Source: an uncultured Lachnospiraceae bacterium
Lineage (GTDB): Bacteria > Bacillota > Clostridia > Lachnospirales > Lachnospiraceae
Assembly (NCBI GenBank): GCA_910579085.1
Contig: CAJTRU010000009.1
Span: forward strand, 27,767-75,110
Reading direction: 5' to 3'
Length of the DNA: 47,344 bases
Shown in pieces: positions 1 to 8,439 of this stretch (the first letter of the stretch is position 1; each line of letters begins with the position of its first letter). The position numbers were made by a program, and so were the translations under genes. The notes beneath the pieces were generated by a model, which was not told the origin of the DNA, did no database searches, and saw nothing but the letters and a program-made list of their open reading frames with translations.

Positions 1-120
1 TTTTATGTGCCGCTGCGTGGGTTAACGTAGCGGAAGCGTGCCCCTGTATGGAATATTGTGGTTCTGGCACTAAAAACCGTCCGTTAGTCCAACACAAACA
101 AAAGATAACTGGAAATTATC
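1..120 (+). repeat. Palindromic intergenic element, copy A (cut by window start)
   Basis: This is the right-hand part of the dispersed element described for 12603-13031 and 14013-14440. Bases 8-42 hold the conserved arm 1 (GCTGCGTGGGTTAACGTAGC followed by GGAAGCGTGCC). Bases 43-70 would be the 3' half of an outer stem whose partner lies outside the window. The conserved flank CCGTCCGTTAGTCC and the block AACAAAAGATAACTGGAAAT follow at 78-117. The terminal AAACGGACGTGG motif seen in other copies is missing. The element ends about 80 bases before the methyltransferase start, so it lies in that gene's upstream region. Confidence 0.75.
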
Positions 121-198
121 CTTTTAATAATGTATAATAATTATCTGGCAGCAGATATGTATATAAATTGTGATAAAATACTTTAATGGAGGCTGGTT

Positions 199-1344
199 AT
201 GGATAAATATGAATTTATTGCCCCATGCCATTTTGGGCTGGAAGCAGTTTTAAAAAGAGAAATTACAAACCTTGGGTATAATATTACCCACGTAGAAGAT
301 GGCAAGGTAACTTTTGAAGGGGATGCAAGCGCAATAAGCCGTTCTAATATTTTCTTAAGGACAACGGAGCGTGTGCTTTTAAAAGCAGGCAGTTTTAAAG
401 CAGAAACTTTTGATGAACTTTTTGAGAAGACAAAAGCTATTCCATGGGAAAACTTCATACCAGAAAATGGCAGGTTCTGGGTTACAAAGGCAACGTCTGT
501 TAAAAGCAAGCTTTTCAGTCCGTCTGATATACAGTCAATTATGAAAAAAGCCATAGTTGAACGCCTGAAATCCAGGTATAATACAAGCTGGTTTAAAGAA
601 GATGGCGCTTCATTCCCTATACGTGTTACAATTATGAAAGATGAAGTTACAATAGGGCTTGATACATCAGGAGAATCACTCCATAAACGCGGATACCGCA
701 AGGCAGTTGTTAAAGCACCAATTACAGAGACCCTTGCTGCTGCCCTTATTATGCTTACACCCTGGAATAAAGACCGCATACTTGCAGACCCGTTCTGTGG
801 GAGTGGCACTTTTCCTATAGAGGCAGCGCTTATCGGGGCAAACATTGCACCTGGCATGAACCGTTCTTTTACTGCTGAGGACTGGACTCATATTATACCT
901 AAAAAAGAATGGTATAATGCTATAAACGAAGCACAGGATTTAATAATACATGACCTGGATATGGATATACAAGGTTATGATATAAGCAATGACGCTATAA
1001 AGGCAGCAATGGAAAATGCAAGAAATGCAGGTGCAGACCATCTTATCCATTTCCAGAGGCGTGCACTCGGGCAGTTCAGCCATAGAAAAAAATATGGTTT
1101 TATTATAACAAACCCGCCATATGGAAAGCGGCTTGATACACCAGATGAAATACCTTCCCTTTATAAAGAACTTGGGCAAATATACAAAAAACTTGATGAA
1201 TGGTCAATGTACCTTATTACTGCTTATGAACAGGCAGAAAAATATATTGGTAAAAAGGCTGATAAAAACCGCAAAATATACAATGGAATGATAAAAACAT
1301 ATTTCTACCAGTACTATGGCAAAAAACCTCCAAAGCGTATATAA
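199..1344 (+). CDS. THUMP-domain class I SAM-dependent RNA N2-guanine methyltransferase (YpsC/RlmL-type)
   Basis: The 381-residue product matches the bacterial YpsC/RlmL-N family, which methylates N2 of guanine in rRNA using S-adenosylmethionine. The N-terminal half, about residues 1-160, is a ferredoxin-like plus THUMP RNA-binding region. The C-terminal half is a Rossmann methyltransferase with the SAM-binding motif DPFCGSGT at about residue 197 and the catalytic NPPYG at about 305-309. Length is normal for the family. The ATG is preceded by GGAGG at the usual spacing. It is a single gene between palindromic element A and a bidirectional terminator at 1432-1464, convergent with the radA cluster. 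The exact target base cannot be read from sequence; 23S rRNA is expected from the family. Confidence 0.9.
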   Translation: MDKYEFIAPCHFGLEAVLKREITNLGYNITHVEDGKVTFEGDASAISRSNIFLRTTERVLLKAGSFKAETFDELFEKTKAIPWENFIPENGRFWVTKATSVKSKLFSPSDIQSIMKKAIVERLKSRYNTSWFKEDGASFPIRVTIMKDEVTIGLDTSGESLHKRGYRKAVVKAPITETLAAALIMLTPWNKDRILADPFCGSGTFPIEAALIGANIAPGMNRSFTAEDWTHIIPKKEWYNAINEAQDLIIHDLDMDIQGYDISNDAIKAAMENARNAGADHLIHFQRRALGQFSHRKKYGFIITNPPYGKRLDTPDEIPSLYKELGQIYKKLDEWSMYLITAYEQAEKYIGKKADKNRKIYNGMIKTYFYQYYGKKPPKRI

Positions 1345-1431
1345 AACCTGTCTATTATGCCTTATAACTACAGATATTGGATAAATATTATGGCAGGTGG
1401 CATGGCAAATGTCAATTTAAAAATAGTAAAA

Positions 1432-1464
1432 TTTAAAAGGCAGCATAAAATGCCGCCTTTTAAA
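1432..1464. terminator. Bidirectional intrinsic terminator
   Basis: A hairpin with stem AAAAGGC-GCA / TGC-GCCTTTT (one internal mismatch) has A tracts on its left and T tracts on its right, so it can end transcription both from the methyltransferase gene on the plus strand and from the clpC-radA cluster on the minus strand. It lies between the two convergent stop codons. Confidence 0.75.
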
Positions 1465-1486
1465 CCAACTATAATTAATCCGTATT

Positions 1487-1843
1487 TTATAAGTCAATAC
1501 CATCAGTCATTGAATAGAAGAAATCAAAAACCTGTTTTATAGCTTCGACAGAATCACGCTGGTACAAGGTTTCTCTTTCAAGCTCATGTGCTATATTATT
1601 TACAATAAATGCAGTGTCAAGAATACGGCTAAGGATTTCTTCTAAAATATTGAATTCCTTTATCCGCTCTTCTTCTGTCCCTGTTGTCATTTTGGCAGCA
1701 TGTTCCCTTGCATCACTAAGAAGGGTTACAAGACGGTCTGTAATATTTATGGAATCATATGACATCTGCTCCAGATTATTCATGGTATTTTCCATTCTCT
1801 CTAAAATGTGTTGAGTATCCGTTTCATTTTCCCTTAATCCCAT
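1487..1843 (-). CDS. Small helical protein translationally coupled to radA
   Basis: I do not recognise this 118-residue protein. It is acidic, has no membrane segment, and reads as one long amphipathic helix set with heptad-like spacing of L, I and M, so a coiled coil or four-helix bundle reminiscent of chemoreceptor helices is plausible. Its ATG overlaps the radA stop codon by one base (TAATG), an arrangement that couples translation of the two genes. It is the last gene before the terminator at 1432-1464. The firm overlap, clean reading frame and position argue for a real gene. A role in DNA repair is suggested only by the coupling to radA. Confidence 0.7.
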   Translation of the reverse strand: MGLRENETDTQHILERMENTMNNLEQMSYDSINITDRLVTLLSDAREHAAKMTTGTEEERIKEFNILEEILSRILDTAFIVNNIAHELERETLYQRDSVEAIKQVFDFFYSMTDGIDL

Positions 1844-3222
1844 TAAATTACCTCCAGCAATTCATAAATACTGCCAACTCCTGTTACCTGCATCCCATTT
1901 AAACTGCTGGCATCCAGTTCAAGTTTCTGGCTGTTGGCTTTTGGCAGGATGCAACGGCTAAAACCAAGCTTTGCGGCTTCCATGACACGCTGGCCAGGCA
2001 GGTTCACTGCCCTGACCTCCCCAACAAGCCCTACTTCACCAAAACACACAGTTTTACTGTCAAATGCCTGGTTACGGTAACTTGAAAGTATTGCAGCAAC
2101 AATTCCTAAATCAAGTGCTGGCTCATTTATTTTCATGCCACCCGCCACATTAATATAGGCATCATAGTCACCCATCCTTATGCCAAGCCTTTTTTCTATT
2201 ACTGCCATTAAAAGGTTTACCCTGTTATAGTCAGTGCCTGCTGCTGTACGCCTTGGCATATTGAAATTTGTCTGGCACACAAGTGCCTGCACCTCAACGA
2301 GTATAGGCCTTGTGCCTTCTATAGAACATGTAACTACTGAGCCTGGTTCATCTTCGGGTTTGCCTTGCAGCATATAGCCAGACGGGTTTAAAACTTCTTC
2401 AAGCCCATCCTGGCGCATTTCAAACACGCCTATCTCATTAGTTGAACCAAAGCGGTTCTTAACTCCTCTTAGGAACCTGTAAGAAGCGCCACCTTCACCT
2501 TCAAAGTACAGCACCGTATCTACCATATGCTCTAACATGCGGGGGCCTGCTACTACGCCTTCTTTTGTTACGTGGCCTACAATAAATATAGATACCTGGA
2601 GGCTTTTTGCAAGTTTCATAAGCACGCTTGTTGCTTCCCTTACCTGCCCCGGGCTGCCAGGAGCCTGCCCTGCTTCTTCACTGTACATTGTCTGTATTGA
2701 ATCAATTATTACCATGCCAGGTTTCATCTCTGTAATAGCAGATGAAACTGCTCCAAGGTCTGTCTCACACAATATGTACAGGTTGCTGTTAAAGCTTCCA
2801 AGCCTTTCTGCCCTCATTTTTATCTGCTTAGGCGACTCCTCACCAGATACATACAGTATCTTATGGCCATCTGCTGATAACTGCCTGCACATTTGCAGAA
2901 GAAGGGTAGATTTGCCAATGCCCGGGTCACCCCCGACAAGTACAAGCGAACCAGCAACAATGCCTCCTCCAAGAACCCTGTCAAGTTCCCCTATGCCTGT
3001 TACTGTCCTTTCTTCCTCACCCGCCTTGACTTCATTAAGCCTTGCAGGAATATTGCGTGCCATACCAGGCAGGACAGCACTATCTGTAAGATATTTCGCT
3101 GCTGGTGGTGCTTCTGTAAATGAGTCCCATTCGTGGCATACCGGACACTGTCCAAGCCATTTTGGTGATTCATAACCACATTCCTTGCAAAAGAAAACTG
3201 CCTTTTTCTTTGCCTTAGCCAT
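1843..3222 (-). CDS. radA: DNA repair protein RadA
   Basis: RadA (Sms) is a RecA-like ATPase that helps process recombination intermediates by branch migration. From the chosen ATG at 3222 the product has 459 residues: a CxxC...CxxC zinc finger at residues 12-29, Walker A GGDPGIGKST at 97-106, the RadA signature KNRFGS in the middle, and a C-terminal Lon-protease-like domain. An upstream in-frame start at 3273 would add 17 residues inside the preceding gene, and the family begins directly before the zinc finger, so 3222 is preferred. The start lies one base after the stop of the upstream small gene, and the 118-residue gene overlaps its stop, so this is one operon downstream of clpC. Confidence 0.95.
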   Translation of the reverse strand: MAKAKKKAVFFCKECGYESPKWLGQCPVCHEWDSFTEAPPAAKYLTDSAVLPGMARNIPARLNEVKAGEEERTVTGIGELDRVLGGGIVAGSLVLVGGDPGIGKSTLLLQMCRQLSADGHKILYVSGEESPKQIKMRAERLGSFNSNLYILCETDLGAVSSAITEMKPGMVIIDSIQTMYSEEAGQAPGSPGQVREATSVLMKLAKSLQVSIFIVGHVTKEGVVAGPRMLEHMVDTVLYFEGEGGASYRFLRGVKNRFGSTNEIGVFEMRQDGLEEVLNPSGYMLQGKPEDEPGSVVTCSIEGTRPILVEVQALVCQTNFNMPRRTAAGTDYNRVNLLMAVIEKRLGIRMGDYDAYINVAGGMKINEPALDLGIVAAILSSYRNQAFDSKTVCFGEVGLVGEVRAVNLPGQRVMEAAKLGFSRCILPKANSQKLELDASSLNGMQVTGVGSIYELLEVI

Positions 3223-3223
3223 A

Positions 3224-3637
3224 CTATAATTTAACCACCCTGACCTCTTTAACCTGGCCTGGGTCAATCTCAATGCTTAAAACAAGCTTGCCGCCAAGGT
3301 TGGTTTTCATCCTGCCTGCATTAGTCCCCCCTATAAATACTTCATATTCCTTCTCAGGTTCAAGTTCAAGGGTGACAGATGTATCTTCCAGCCCCTCTGC
3401 CATAAACTGTATACCTGTGTCATCTGCTTTCATATGGGTAACAACTGTACCAGGCACAGATTCATACACAAAAAGGCCATTTTTCTCAAGCTTTGTAATT
3501 TCCTTAAAAGTTTTGACCTTATACAGGTCTCCTTCAAATTCAAAGTCAGAAAGTTTCTTTTTGGTATCAAGCTCAAAGTTACCAAAACTTAATGTCCCAT
3601 CCTCTTCTTTACGGATTAACTCTTCAACTACAGCCAT
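3224..3637 (-). CDS. Conserved small protein between clpC and radA
   Basis: A 137-residue, acidic, beta-rich protein without signal peptide or membrane segment. Residues 1-30 are charged, and the rest looks like repeated beta strands ending in a conserved-looking GGKLVLSIEI stretch. Related proteins in Lachnospiraceae are often found beside clpC and radA and have been labelled endosialidase or chaperone-like without good functional support, so I give no function. AAGGAGG precedes the ATG by a few bases. It sits 126 bases after clpC and one base before radA, which suggests co-transcription with both. Confidence 0.75.
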   Translation of the reverse strand: MAVVEELIRKEEDGTLSFGNFELDTKKKLSDFEFEGDLYKVKTFKEITKLEKNGLFVYESVPGTVVTHMKADDTGIQFMAEGLEDTSVTLELEPEKEYEVFIGGTNAGRMKTNLGGKLVLSIEIDPGQVKEVRVVKL

Positions 3638-3763
3638 CTTTCTCCTCCTTGTATTTCTAAATACAGCCCCGACATGATAGCCGGTGGCATTTTTAGTTTG
3701 TATTTTTGTATATTATATATAAATTCATATATACAGGATAACATATTTTGTATATTATTTCTA

Positions 3764-6211
3764 CTATTTCCCGATGGAAAATATAATCTTTTCGCCAATA
3801 TAGTCTACAACTACTTTACTGCCTTGTGTTATCTCATGTGAAAGCAGCCTGTCAGCCATTCCGTCCTCTACCATAGTCTGTATTGCACGCCTTACAGGCC
3901 TTGCACCATATGTCTTGTCAAAACCGCTTTCTGCTATATGGCATATTGCTTCTTCTGTTACTTCAAGGGATATGTCCATCTGCTCTTTAACCCTTTTAAT
4001 AAAGCTGGCAAGAAGTATTTTAACGACCTCTTTTATATCCTCTTTATTCAATACACGGAATACAAGCACTTCGTCTATCCTGTTTATAAATTCGGGCTTG
4101 AAAATACGCTTTACTTCTTCCATTACACTTGATTTCATCTTTTTATAATCTGTTTCTTCATCTTCATTAATCCCAAATCCAAGATGTTTAGGAGATACTA
4201 TCTGCTGTGCACCTGCATTTGAAGTCATAATGATTATTGTATTTTTAAAACTCACTTTCCTTCCATGTGCATCTGTTACATGCCCGTCTTCTAATATCTG
4301 TAGCAATATATTAAACACATCTGCATGTGCTTTTTCTATTTCATCAAAAAGTATTACTGAATAAGGATGCCTTCTTACTTTCTCACTAAGCTGCCCGCCA
4401 TCCTCATAACCCACATATCCTGGAGGTGAACCAATCATTTTAGATACACTGTGTTTCTCCATATATTCAGACATGTCTACCCTTATTATTTCATTTTCTT
4501 TGCCAAATACTGCTTCTGCAAGTGCTTTTGAAAGTTCTGTTTTACCTACACCTGTAGGCCCTAAGAAAAGGAATGAGCCTATAGGGCGGCGCGGGTCTTT
4601 TAACCCTGCCCTTCCACGCCTTACTGCCTTTGACACTGCATTTACAGCTTCTTCCTGGCCTACAACACGTTTATGCAGTATTTCTTCAAGTTTCCTTAAA
4701 CGCTCTGTTTCTTCTTCCTGGAGTTTCTGTACAGGTATCTTTGTCCAGTCTGCTATTACACCAGCAATGTCATTGTCTGTTACAACCGCCTTGGAACTGT
4801 TACGTTCTTCTTCCATCTGCCTGTGTATTGCCTTTATCCTGGCAGCATCTTCTTCCTGTTTATGTTTTATGCTTCCTGCAAGTTTAAAATCCTCTTCCCT
4901 TATGGCATCCTCTTTTTCTTTGTCAAGAAGCCTCTGCCTTTCTTCTAATTCCCTGAGTTCTGGAGAAGGCATATACCTTTTAAGCCCTGCCCTTGCTGCT
5001 GCTTCATCCAGTGCATCTATAGCTTTGTCTGGAAGAAACCTGTCATTAACATAGCGTTCAGACATCTTTACTGCACTTTCTAACGCACTGTCTGTTATTT
5101 CAACACCGTGGTGCTCCTCATACCTGTCACGCAGCCCTTTTAATATGGCTATTGTTTCTTCCTCATCTGGCTCTTTTACCTCAACTGGCTGGAAACGCCT
5201 TTCAAGGGCGGCATCTTTTTCTATATATTTACGGTATTCCTCCCTTGTTGTAGCACCTATAATCTGTAACTCGCCACGCGCAAGCGAAGGCTTTAGTATA
5301 TTGGCGGCGTCAAGTGCACCTTCCGCACCTCCTGCTCCAATAATTGTATGGATTTCATCTATAAAAAGAATTACATTTCCTGACTGTATAACTTCCTTGA
5401 TTACACGTTTTATACGTTCTTCAAACTCACCCCTGTATTTAGAGCCTGCTACCATTCCTGACAGGTCAAGTGCCAGTACTCTTTTATTCTGGATTACTTC
5501 TGGTATATTACCTGACACGATATCCTGTGCAAGCCCTTCTACTACAGCAGTTTTACCAACTCCTGGCTCACCTGTAAGACAAGGGTTGTTCTTGGTACGC
5601 CTGCTAATTATTTCAACAAGGCGCTTTATCTCCGCATCCCTGCCTATAACGGGGTCAAGTTTCCCTTCCTTTGCATATTCTGTTAAATCCCTGCTGTACT
5701 GGTCAAGCACTGGCGTGGCTGATTTCCCGTTTCTTCTTCCACGCTGCATCAGATACTCACTCTTTGCACTTGCCGCATCCTGTCCCGTTGCAGCAAGGGT
5801 ATCTATATAAACTCTTTGTATATTAACGCCTTTTGTGCTTAAAAGGCGCAGGGCCATACTTTCATTCTCTTTTAAAAGGGAAACCAGCAGATGTTCTGTT
5901 CCAACAGATGAAGAACCAAGCCTTTCTGCTTCAGCAAAACTTCTGTCAACAACCCCCTGTGCCCTTGGTGTAAATTCTGCATCACCATCTGTAATTACAG
6001 GCTTGCTGCCTAGAAGGAAATCCTCCATCAGTTCTTTTATACCATCAGCGTCAACATTATTTGCCTGCAATATATCTGCTGCAACACCCTTTGATTTTAA
6101 CAGCCCAAGCAGAATATGCTCAGTGCCAGTATAATTATGCCCAAGTGATTTTGCAGACTTTTTTGCATAATTTAAGGCTTTTTCTGCATTTTTTGTGAAA
6201 CGTTTCTGCAT
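3764..6211 (-). CDS. clpC: ATP-dependent Clp protease ATP-binding subunit ClpC
   Basis: ClpC is the Hsp100 unfoldase that feeds substrates to ClpP in low-GC Gram-positive bacteria. The 815 residues show, in order, an N-terminal Clp double repeat (about 1-145), AAA+ module 1 with GEPGVGKT at about 212, a UVR/middle domain in the 420-480 region, and AAA+ module 2 with GPTGVGKT at about 550, followed by the C-terminal D2 small domain. Length is full. GGAGG precedes the ATG by 10 bases. The usual partners ctsR, mcsA and mcsB are not immediately upstream; a kinase gene is there instead. I saw no clear CtsR box in the upstream region, only a small dyad at 6267-6290. Downstream genes are the 137-residue protein and radA. 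Confidence 0.96.
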   Translation of the reverse strand: MQKRFTKNAEKALNYAKKSAKSLGHNYTGTEHILLGLLKSKGVAADILQANNVDADGIKELMEDFLLGSKPVITDGDAEFTPRAQGVVDRSFAEAERLGSSSVGTEHLLVSLLKENESMALRLLSTKGVNIQRVYIDTLAATGQDAASAKSEYLMQRGRRNGKSATPVLDQYSRDLTEYAKEGKLDPVIGRDAEIKRLVEIISRRTKNNPCLTGEPGVGKTAVVEGLAQDIVSGNIPEVIQNKRVLALDLSGMVAGSKYRGEFEERIKRVIKEVIQSGNVILFIDEIHTIIGAGGAEGALDAANILKPSLARGELQIIGATTREEYRKYIEKDAALERRFQPVEVKEPDEEETIAILKGLRDRYEEHHGVEITDSALESAVKMSERYVNDRFLPDKAIDALDEAAARAGLKRYMPSPELRELEERQRLLDKEKEDAIREEDFKLAGSIKHKQEEDAARIKAIHRQMEEERNSSKAVVTDNDIAGVIADWTKIPVQKLQEEETERLRKLEEILHKRVVGQEEAVNAVSKAVRRGRAGLKDPRRPIGSFLFLGPTGVGKTELSKALAEAVFGKENEIIRVDMSEYMEKHSVSKMIGSPPGYVGYEDGGQLSEKVRRHPYSVILFDEIEKAHADVFNILLQILEDGHVTDAHGRKVSFKNTIIIMTSNAGAQQIVSPKHLGFGINEDEETDYKKMKSSVMEEVKRIFKPEFINRIDEVLVFRVLNKEDIKEVVKILLASFIKRVKEQMDISLEVTEEAICHIAESGFDKTYGARPVRRAIQTMVEDGMADRLLSHEITQGSKVVVDYIGEKIIFSIGK

Positions 6212-6266
6212 AACGTTTTAGTCCTCCATTCTACTGCCATTTTAATCTCCATGCCACTTAAAGCGG

Positions 6267-6290
6267 CACAATTAATTAATAAAAATTGTG
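6267..6290. promoter_or_regulatory. Short dyad upstream of clpC, possible operator
   Basis: CACAATT and AATTGTG form 7-base inverted arms separated by 10 bases, about 60 bases before the clpC start. The position suits a regulator site or the base of a short hairpin. The centre is AT-rich, so chance is possible. It does not resemble the tandem heptad CtsR site. Confidence 0.3.
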
Positions 6291-6387
6291 TCCCTGTTTA
6301 CATAATTACATAAAATTTGTTTTATAATGCACATTTTAAATAAATATACTGGATTTGTACTTATTTAGCAATTCTGCATACTGGTAT

Positions 6388-6885
6388 TTATCCATTTAAA
6401 ATTGTATTATAAATATTTGTAACAATACTTTCCATATCTTCCCCATCTGTAACGGAAACTTCATCCAGCACATCTGAAAAATCCTTTTCACGCCACCACC
6501 TCCGCATTTCTTTCTCACCAAATGAATGGCAATTTGGCTTTGTCTGATGCCTCCTTAGGGTTTCCTCAAATGATATATCAAAATAGTAAGCATAAATTCC
6601 TGTACCATACAATTGAACAGCTAATTCAAAAAGAGGTTTATACCAGTCCGAATACATAATTCCTTCTAATATAACAATACTATTATGGCTGCTGCCATAT
6701 ATCAAAAGTTCTTTCATAAGAGGTATAGCTAATGAATTTTCACCATCTTTAACTTTCAGGATATCCCTTCTAATTACATCTTGCGGAATAAGCATCGTAT
6801 TATGTCCAAACTTTTTTTGCAATTCTTTAGCAATGGTGGTTTTCCCGCTACCAGAATTTCCTCTAAGTACAACCAGTTTTTTCAT
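6388..6885 (-). CDS. AAA-type P-loop kinase, zeta-toxin/phosphotransferase-like
   Basis: The 165-residue protein starts with a Walker A motif GNSGSGKTT at residues 9-17 and has a lid-like Arg-rich segment (MRRWWREKD) near residue 130, the layout of small nucleoside/nucleotide kinases and chloramphenicol-phosphotransferase/zeta-toxin-like kinases. The central ILEGIMY stretch may be the Walker B-like strand. The substrate cannot be told from sequence. GGAGG precedes the ATG by 9 bases. It has no antitoxin-like partner, so a toxin role is not supported. It lies alone between clpC and the cohesin-protein operon, on the same strand as both. Confidence 0.75.
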   Translation of the reverse strand: MKKLVVLRGNSGSGKTTIAKELQKKFGHNTMLIPQDVIRRDILKVKDGENSLAIPLMKELLIYGSSHNSIVILEGIMYSDWYKPLFELAVQLYGTGIYAYYFDISFEETLRRHQTKPNCHSFGEKEMRRWWREKDFSDVLDEVSVTDGEDMESIVTNIYNTILNG

Positions 6886-7007
6886 ACCCCTGTTCCTCCA
6901 AATTCTAATTTATATATTTAATTATGCAATATCCGCCTGTAGCCATAACAGGGAACTGGCAGGCTGTTTTTTAACGGGTACACAATCCTGGAAATGGTAA
7001 TATTTTA

Positions 7008-8387
7008 TTATTTATTTAATATATCTGATAAATCATCTTTATCCATGCCTTTAAAGTGCATATAAACAGATATAATTATTATTACTAGCAGAAGGCATAT
7101 TATTACTGCTATTGCAAGTATATATATAAGCCTCTGTTTCTCTACATTACCTTCTGGTTCTTCTGCCACAACAGCATTGCCATTAATGCCCCTGTACCAT
7201 GACTGTACTTTAGTATATGGCATAACCGCCTGTTCCTCTTTGTCATAAAGATAAAACTCTGGTTTATTATCTCCCCTTTTACAATATATAAGCACAAATT
7301 TATGTTCTGTGTCACTTTCAGATGAATAAACTTTAATTACATTGCCATCCATCTTCATTTCTGTTTCACCAAAACCTTCAGGTATTAATTCCCTGTCTTT
7401 AAGTTCTGCAACTGTATACTCATCATTTGTTTTTAGTACAACATTGCCATCCCTTAAAGAAGTGCTTATACCGCCACTGGACTGTATTTCTTCATGTTTT
7501 ATTTTTATTGACAATTTATACACAGTTTTCTTTCCAATAGAATTTCTCACAATGATTTTTATAGTATTCCTGCCTTCTGACAGCCCTGCATTACCCTTTA
7601 TTGTAACATCTGCGTCCATATCTTCTGTTTCATAGGAAATGTCAAGGCTTGTATTATCTGTATATAAAACACTGCTGTATTTATAAATATCTGGTGAAAA
7701 TCCTGGTGAAAGTATTACATCTTTTATATTTAATGACCTTAGCCTTGCAGAACCAGAATTATTGTATACAGCAGGTGAAGGGGAAACCAGCGGCTCTTCT
7801 GTACCAGCTGGTTTCCCTGTGCCTGCTGGCTTTTTTGTACTTGCTGGTTTTTTAGTATTTGCTGGCTTTTTTGTATCTGATGGCTTTTTAGTAACTTCTG
7901 CCGGTTTTTCTTTCTTAGGACTTACAACAATATTTAACGGGCTGTAAGAAACTGACATTTCCTCCGCATTGTCACCATATCCATACACTGCATAAGGGCT
8001 TTTAAGCATAATTGTAGTGTTCCCTGTTGCCCTGGCGGTAAACTTTACTGCATATTTCAGCCTGTAGCTTCCATTTTCCCTGTCTGTATCAGATACAAGA
8101 AATTCGTTATCATTGCCGCTTGCAACACTGCCTCCTGTAACATATTTAAGGACGCTGTTATCATAACTGAAATACCCTTTGAACCCCCCGATTTCATCAC
8201 TAGAAGTTATAGTTATAATAACATATACTGTATCACCTTTCACCACATTGCTGTTATTAGCTGTAACATTAACAGCAGCGCTTGAAGCCTGTACATCCTT
8301 GCTGCTTATTAAACAGGCCGCCATAATAAATATAAATACTGTTATAATATATAATGCCCGCTTCTTTAAAAAACACATGTCTGCCAT
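7008..8387 (-). CDS. Membrane-anchored surface protein with cohesin and cadherin-like domains
   Basis: The 459-residue product has an N-terminal signal segment (about residues 8-33), a cohesin-type beta-sandwich at about 36-155, a low-complexity linker of repeated TKKPA/TGKPA units at about 165-200, a cadherin-like beta-sandwich (about 215-300), a further C-terminal globular region, and a transmembrane helix at about 423-445 followed by a short acidic tail. Cohesins bind dockerin domains in cellulosome-like assemblies, but single cohesin-like domains also occur in proteins without that role. It is 52 bases after the SH3/glucosaminidase gene and probably in its operon. The N-terminus is outside and the C-terminal tail in the cytoplasm. 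Partner unknown. Confidence 0.8.
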   Translation of the reverse strand: MADMCFLKKRALYIITVFIFIMAACLISSKDVQASSAAVNVTANNSNVVKGDTVYVIITITSSDEIGGFKGYFSYDNSVLKYVTGGSVASGNDNEFLVSDTDRENGSYRLKYAVKFTARATGNTTIMLKSPYAVYGYGDNAEEMSVSYSPLNIVVSPKKEKPAEVTKKPSDTKKPANTKKPASTKKPAGTGKPAGTEEPLVSPSPAVYNNSGSARLRSLNIKDVILSPGFSPDIYKYSSVLYTDNTSLDISYETEDMDADVTIKGNAGLSEGRNTIKIIVRNSIGKKTVYKLSIKIKHEEIQSSGGISTSLRDGNVVLKTNDEYTVAELKDRELIPEGFGETEMKMDGNVIKVYSSESDTEHKFVLIYCKRGDNKPEFYLYDKEEQAVMPYTKVQSWYRGINGNAVVAEEPEGNVEKQRLIYILAIAVIICLLLVIIIISVYMHFKGMDKDDLSDILNK

Positions 8388-8439
8388 TGTTCTCCAATCC
8401 CTGTGCTGCGTTTTGTGCTGTTATATAATTAAGTCCTGG

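Noticed and set aside
6388..6885. Zeta toxin with antitoxin
   Set aside because: The kinase fold fits, but no epsilon-like antitoxin gene is adjacent.
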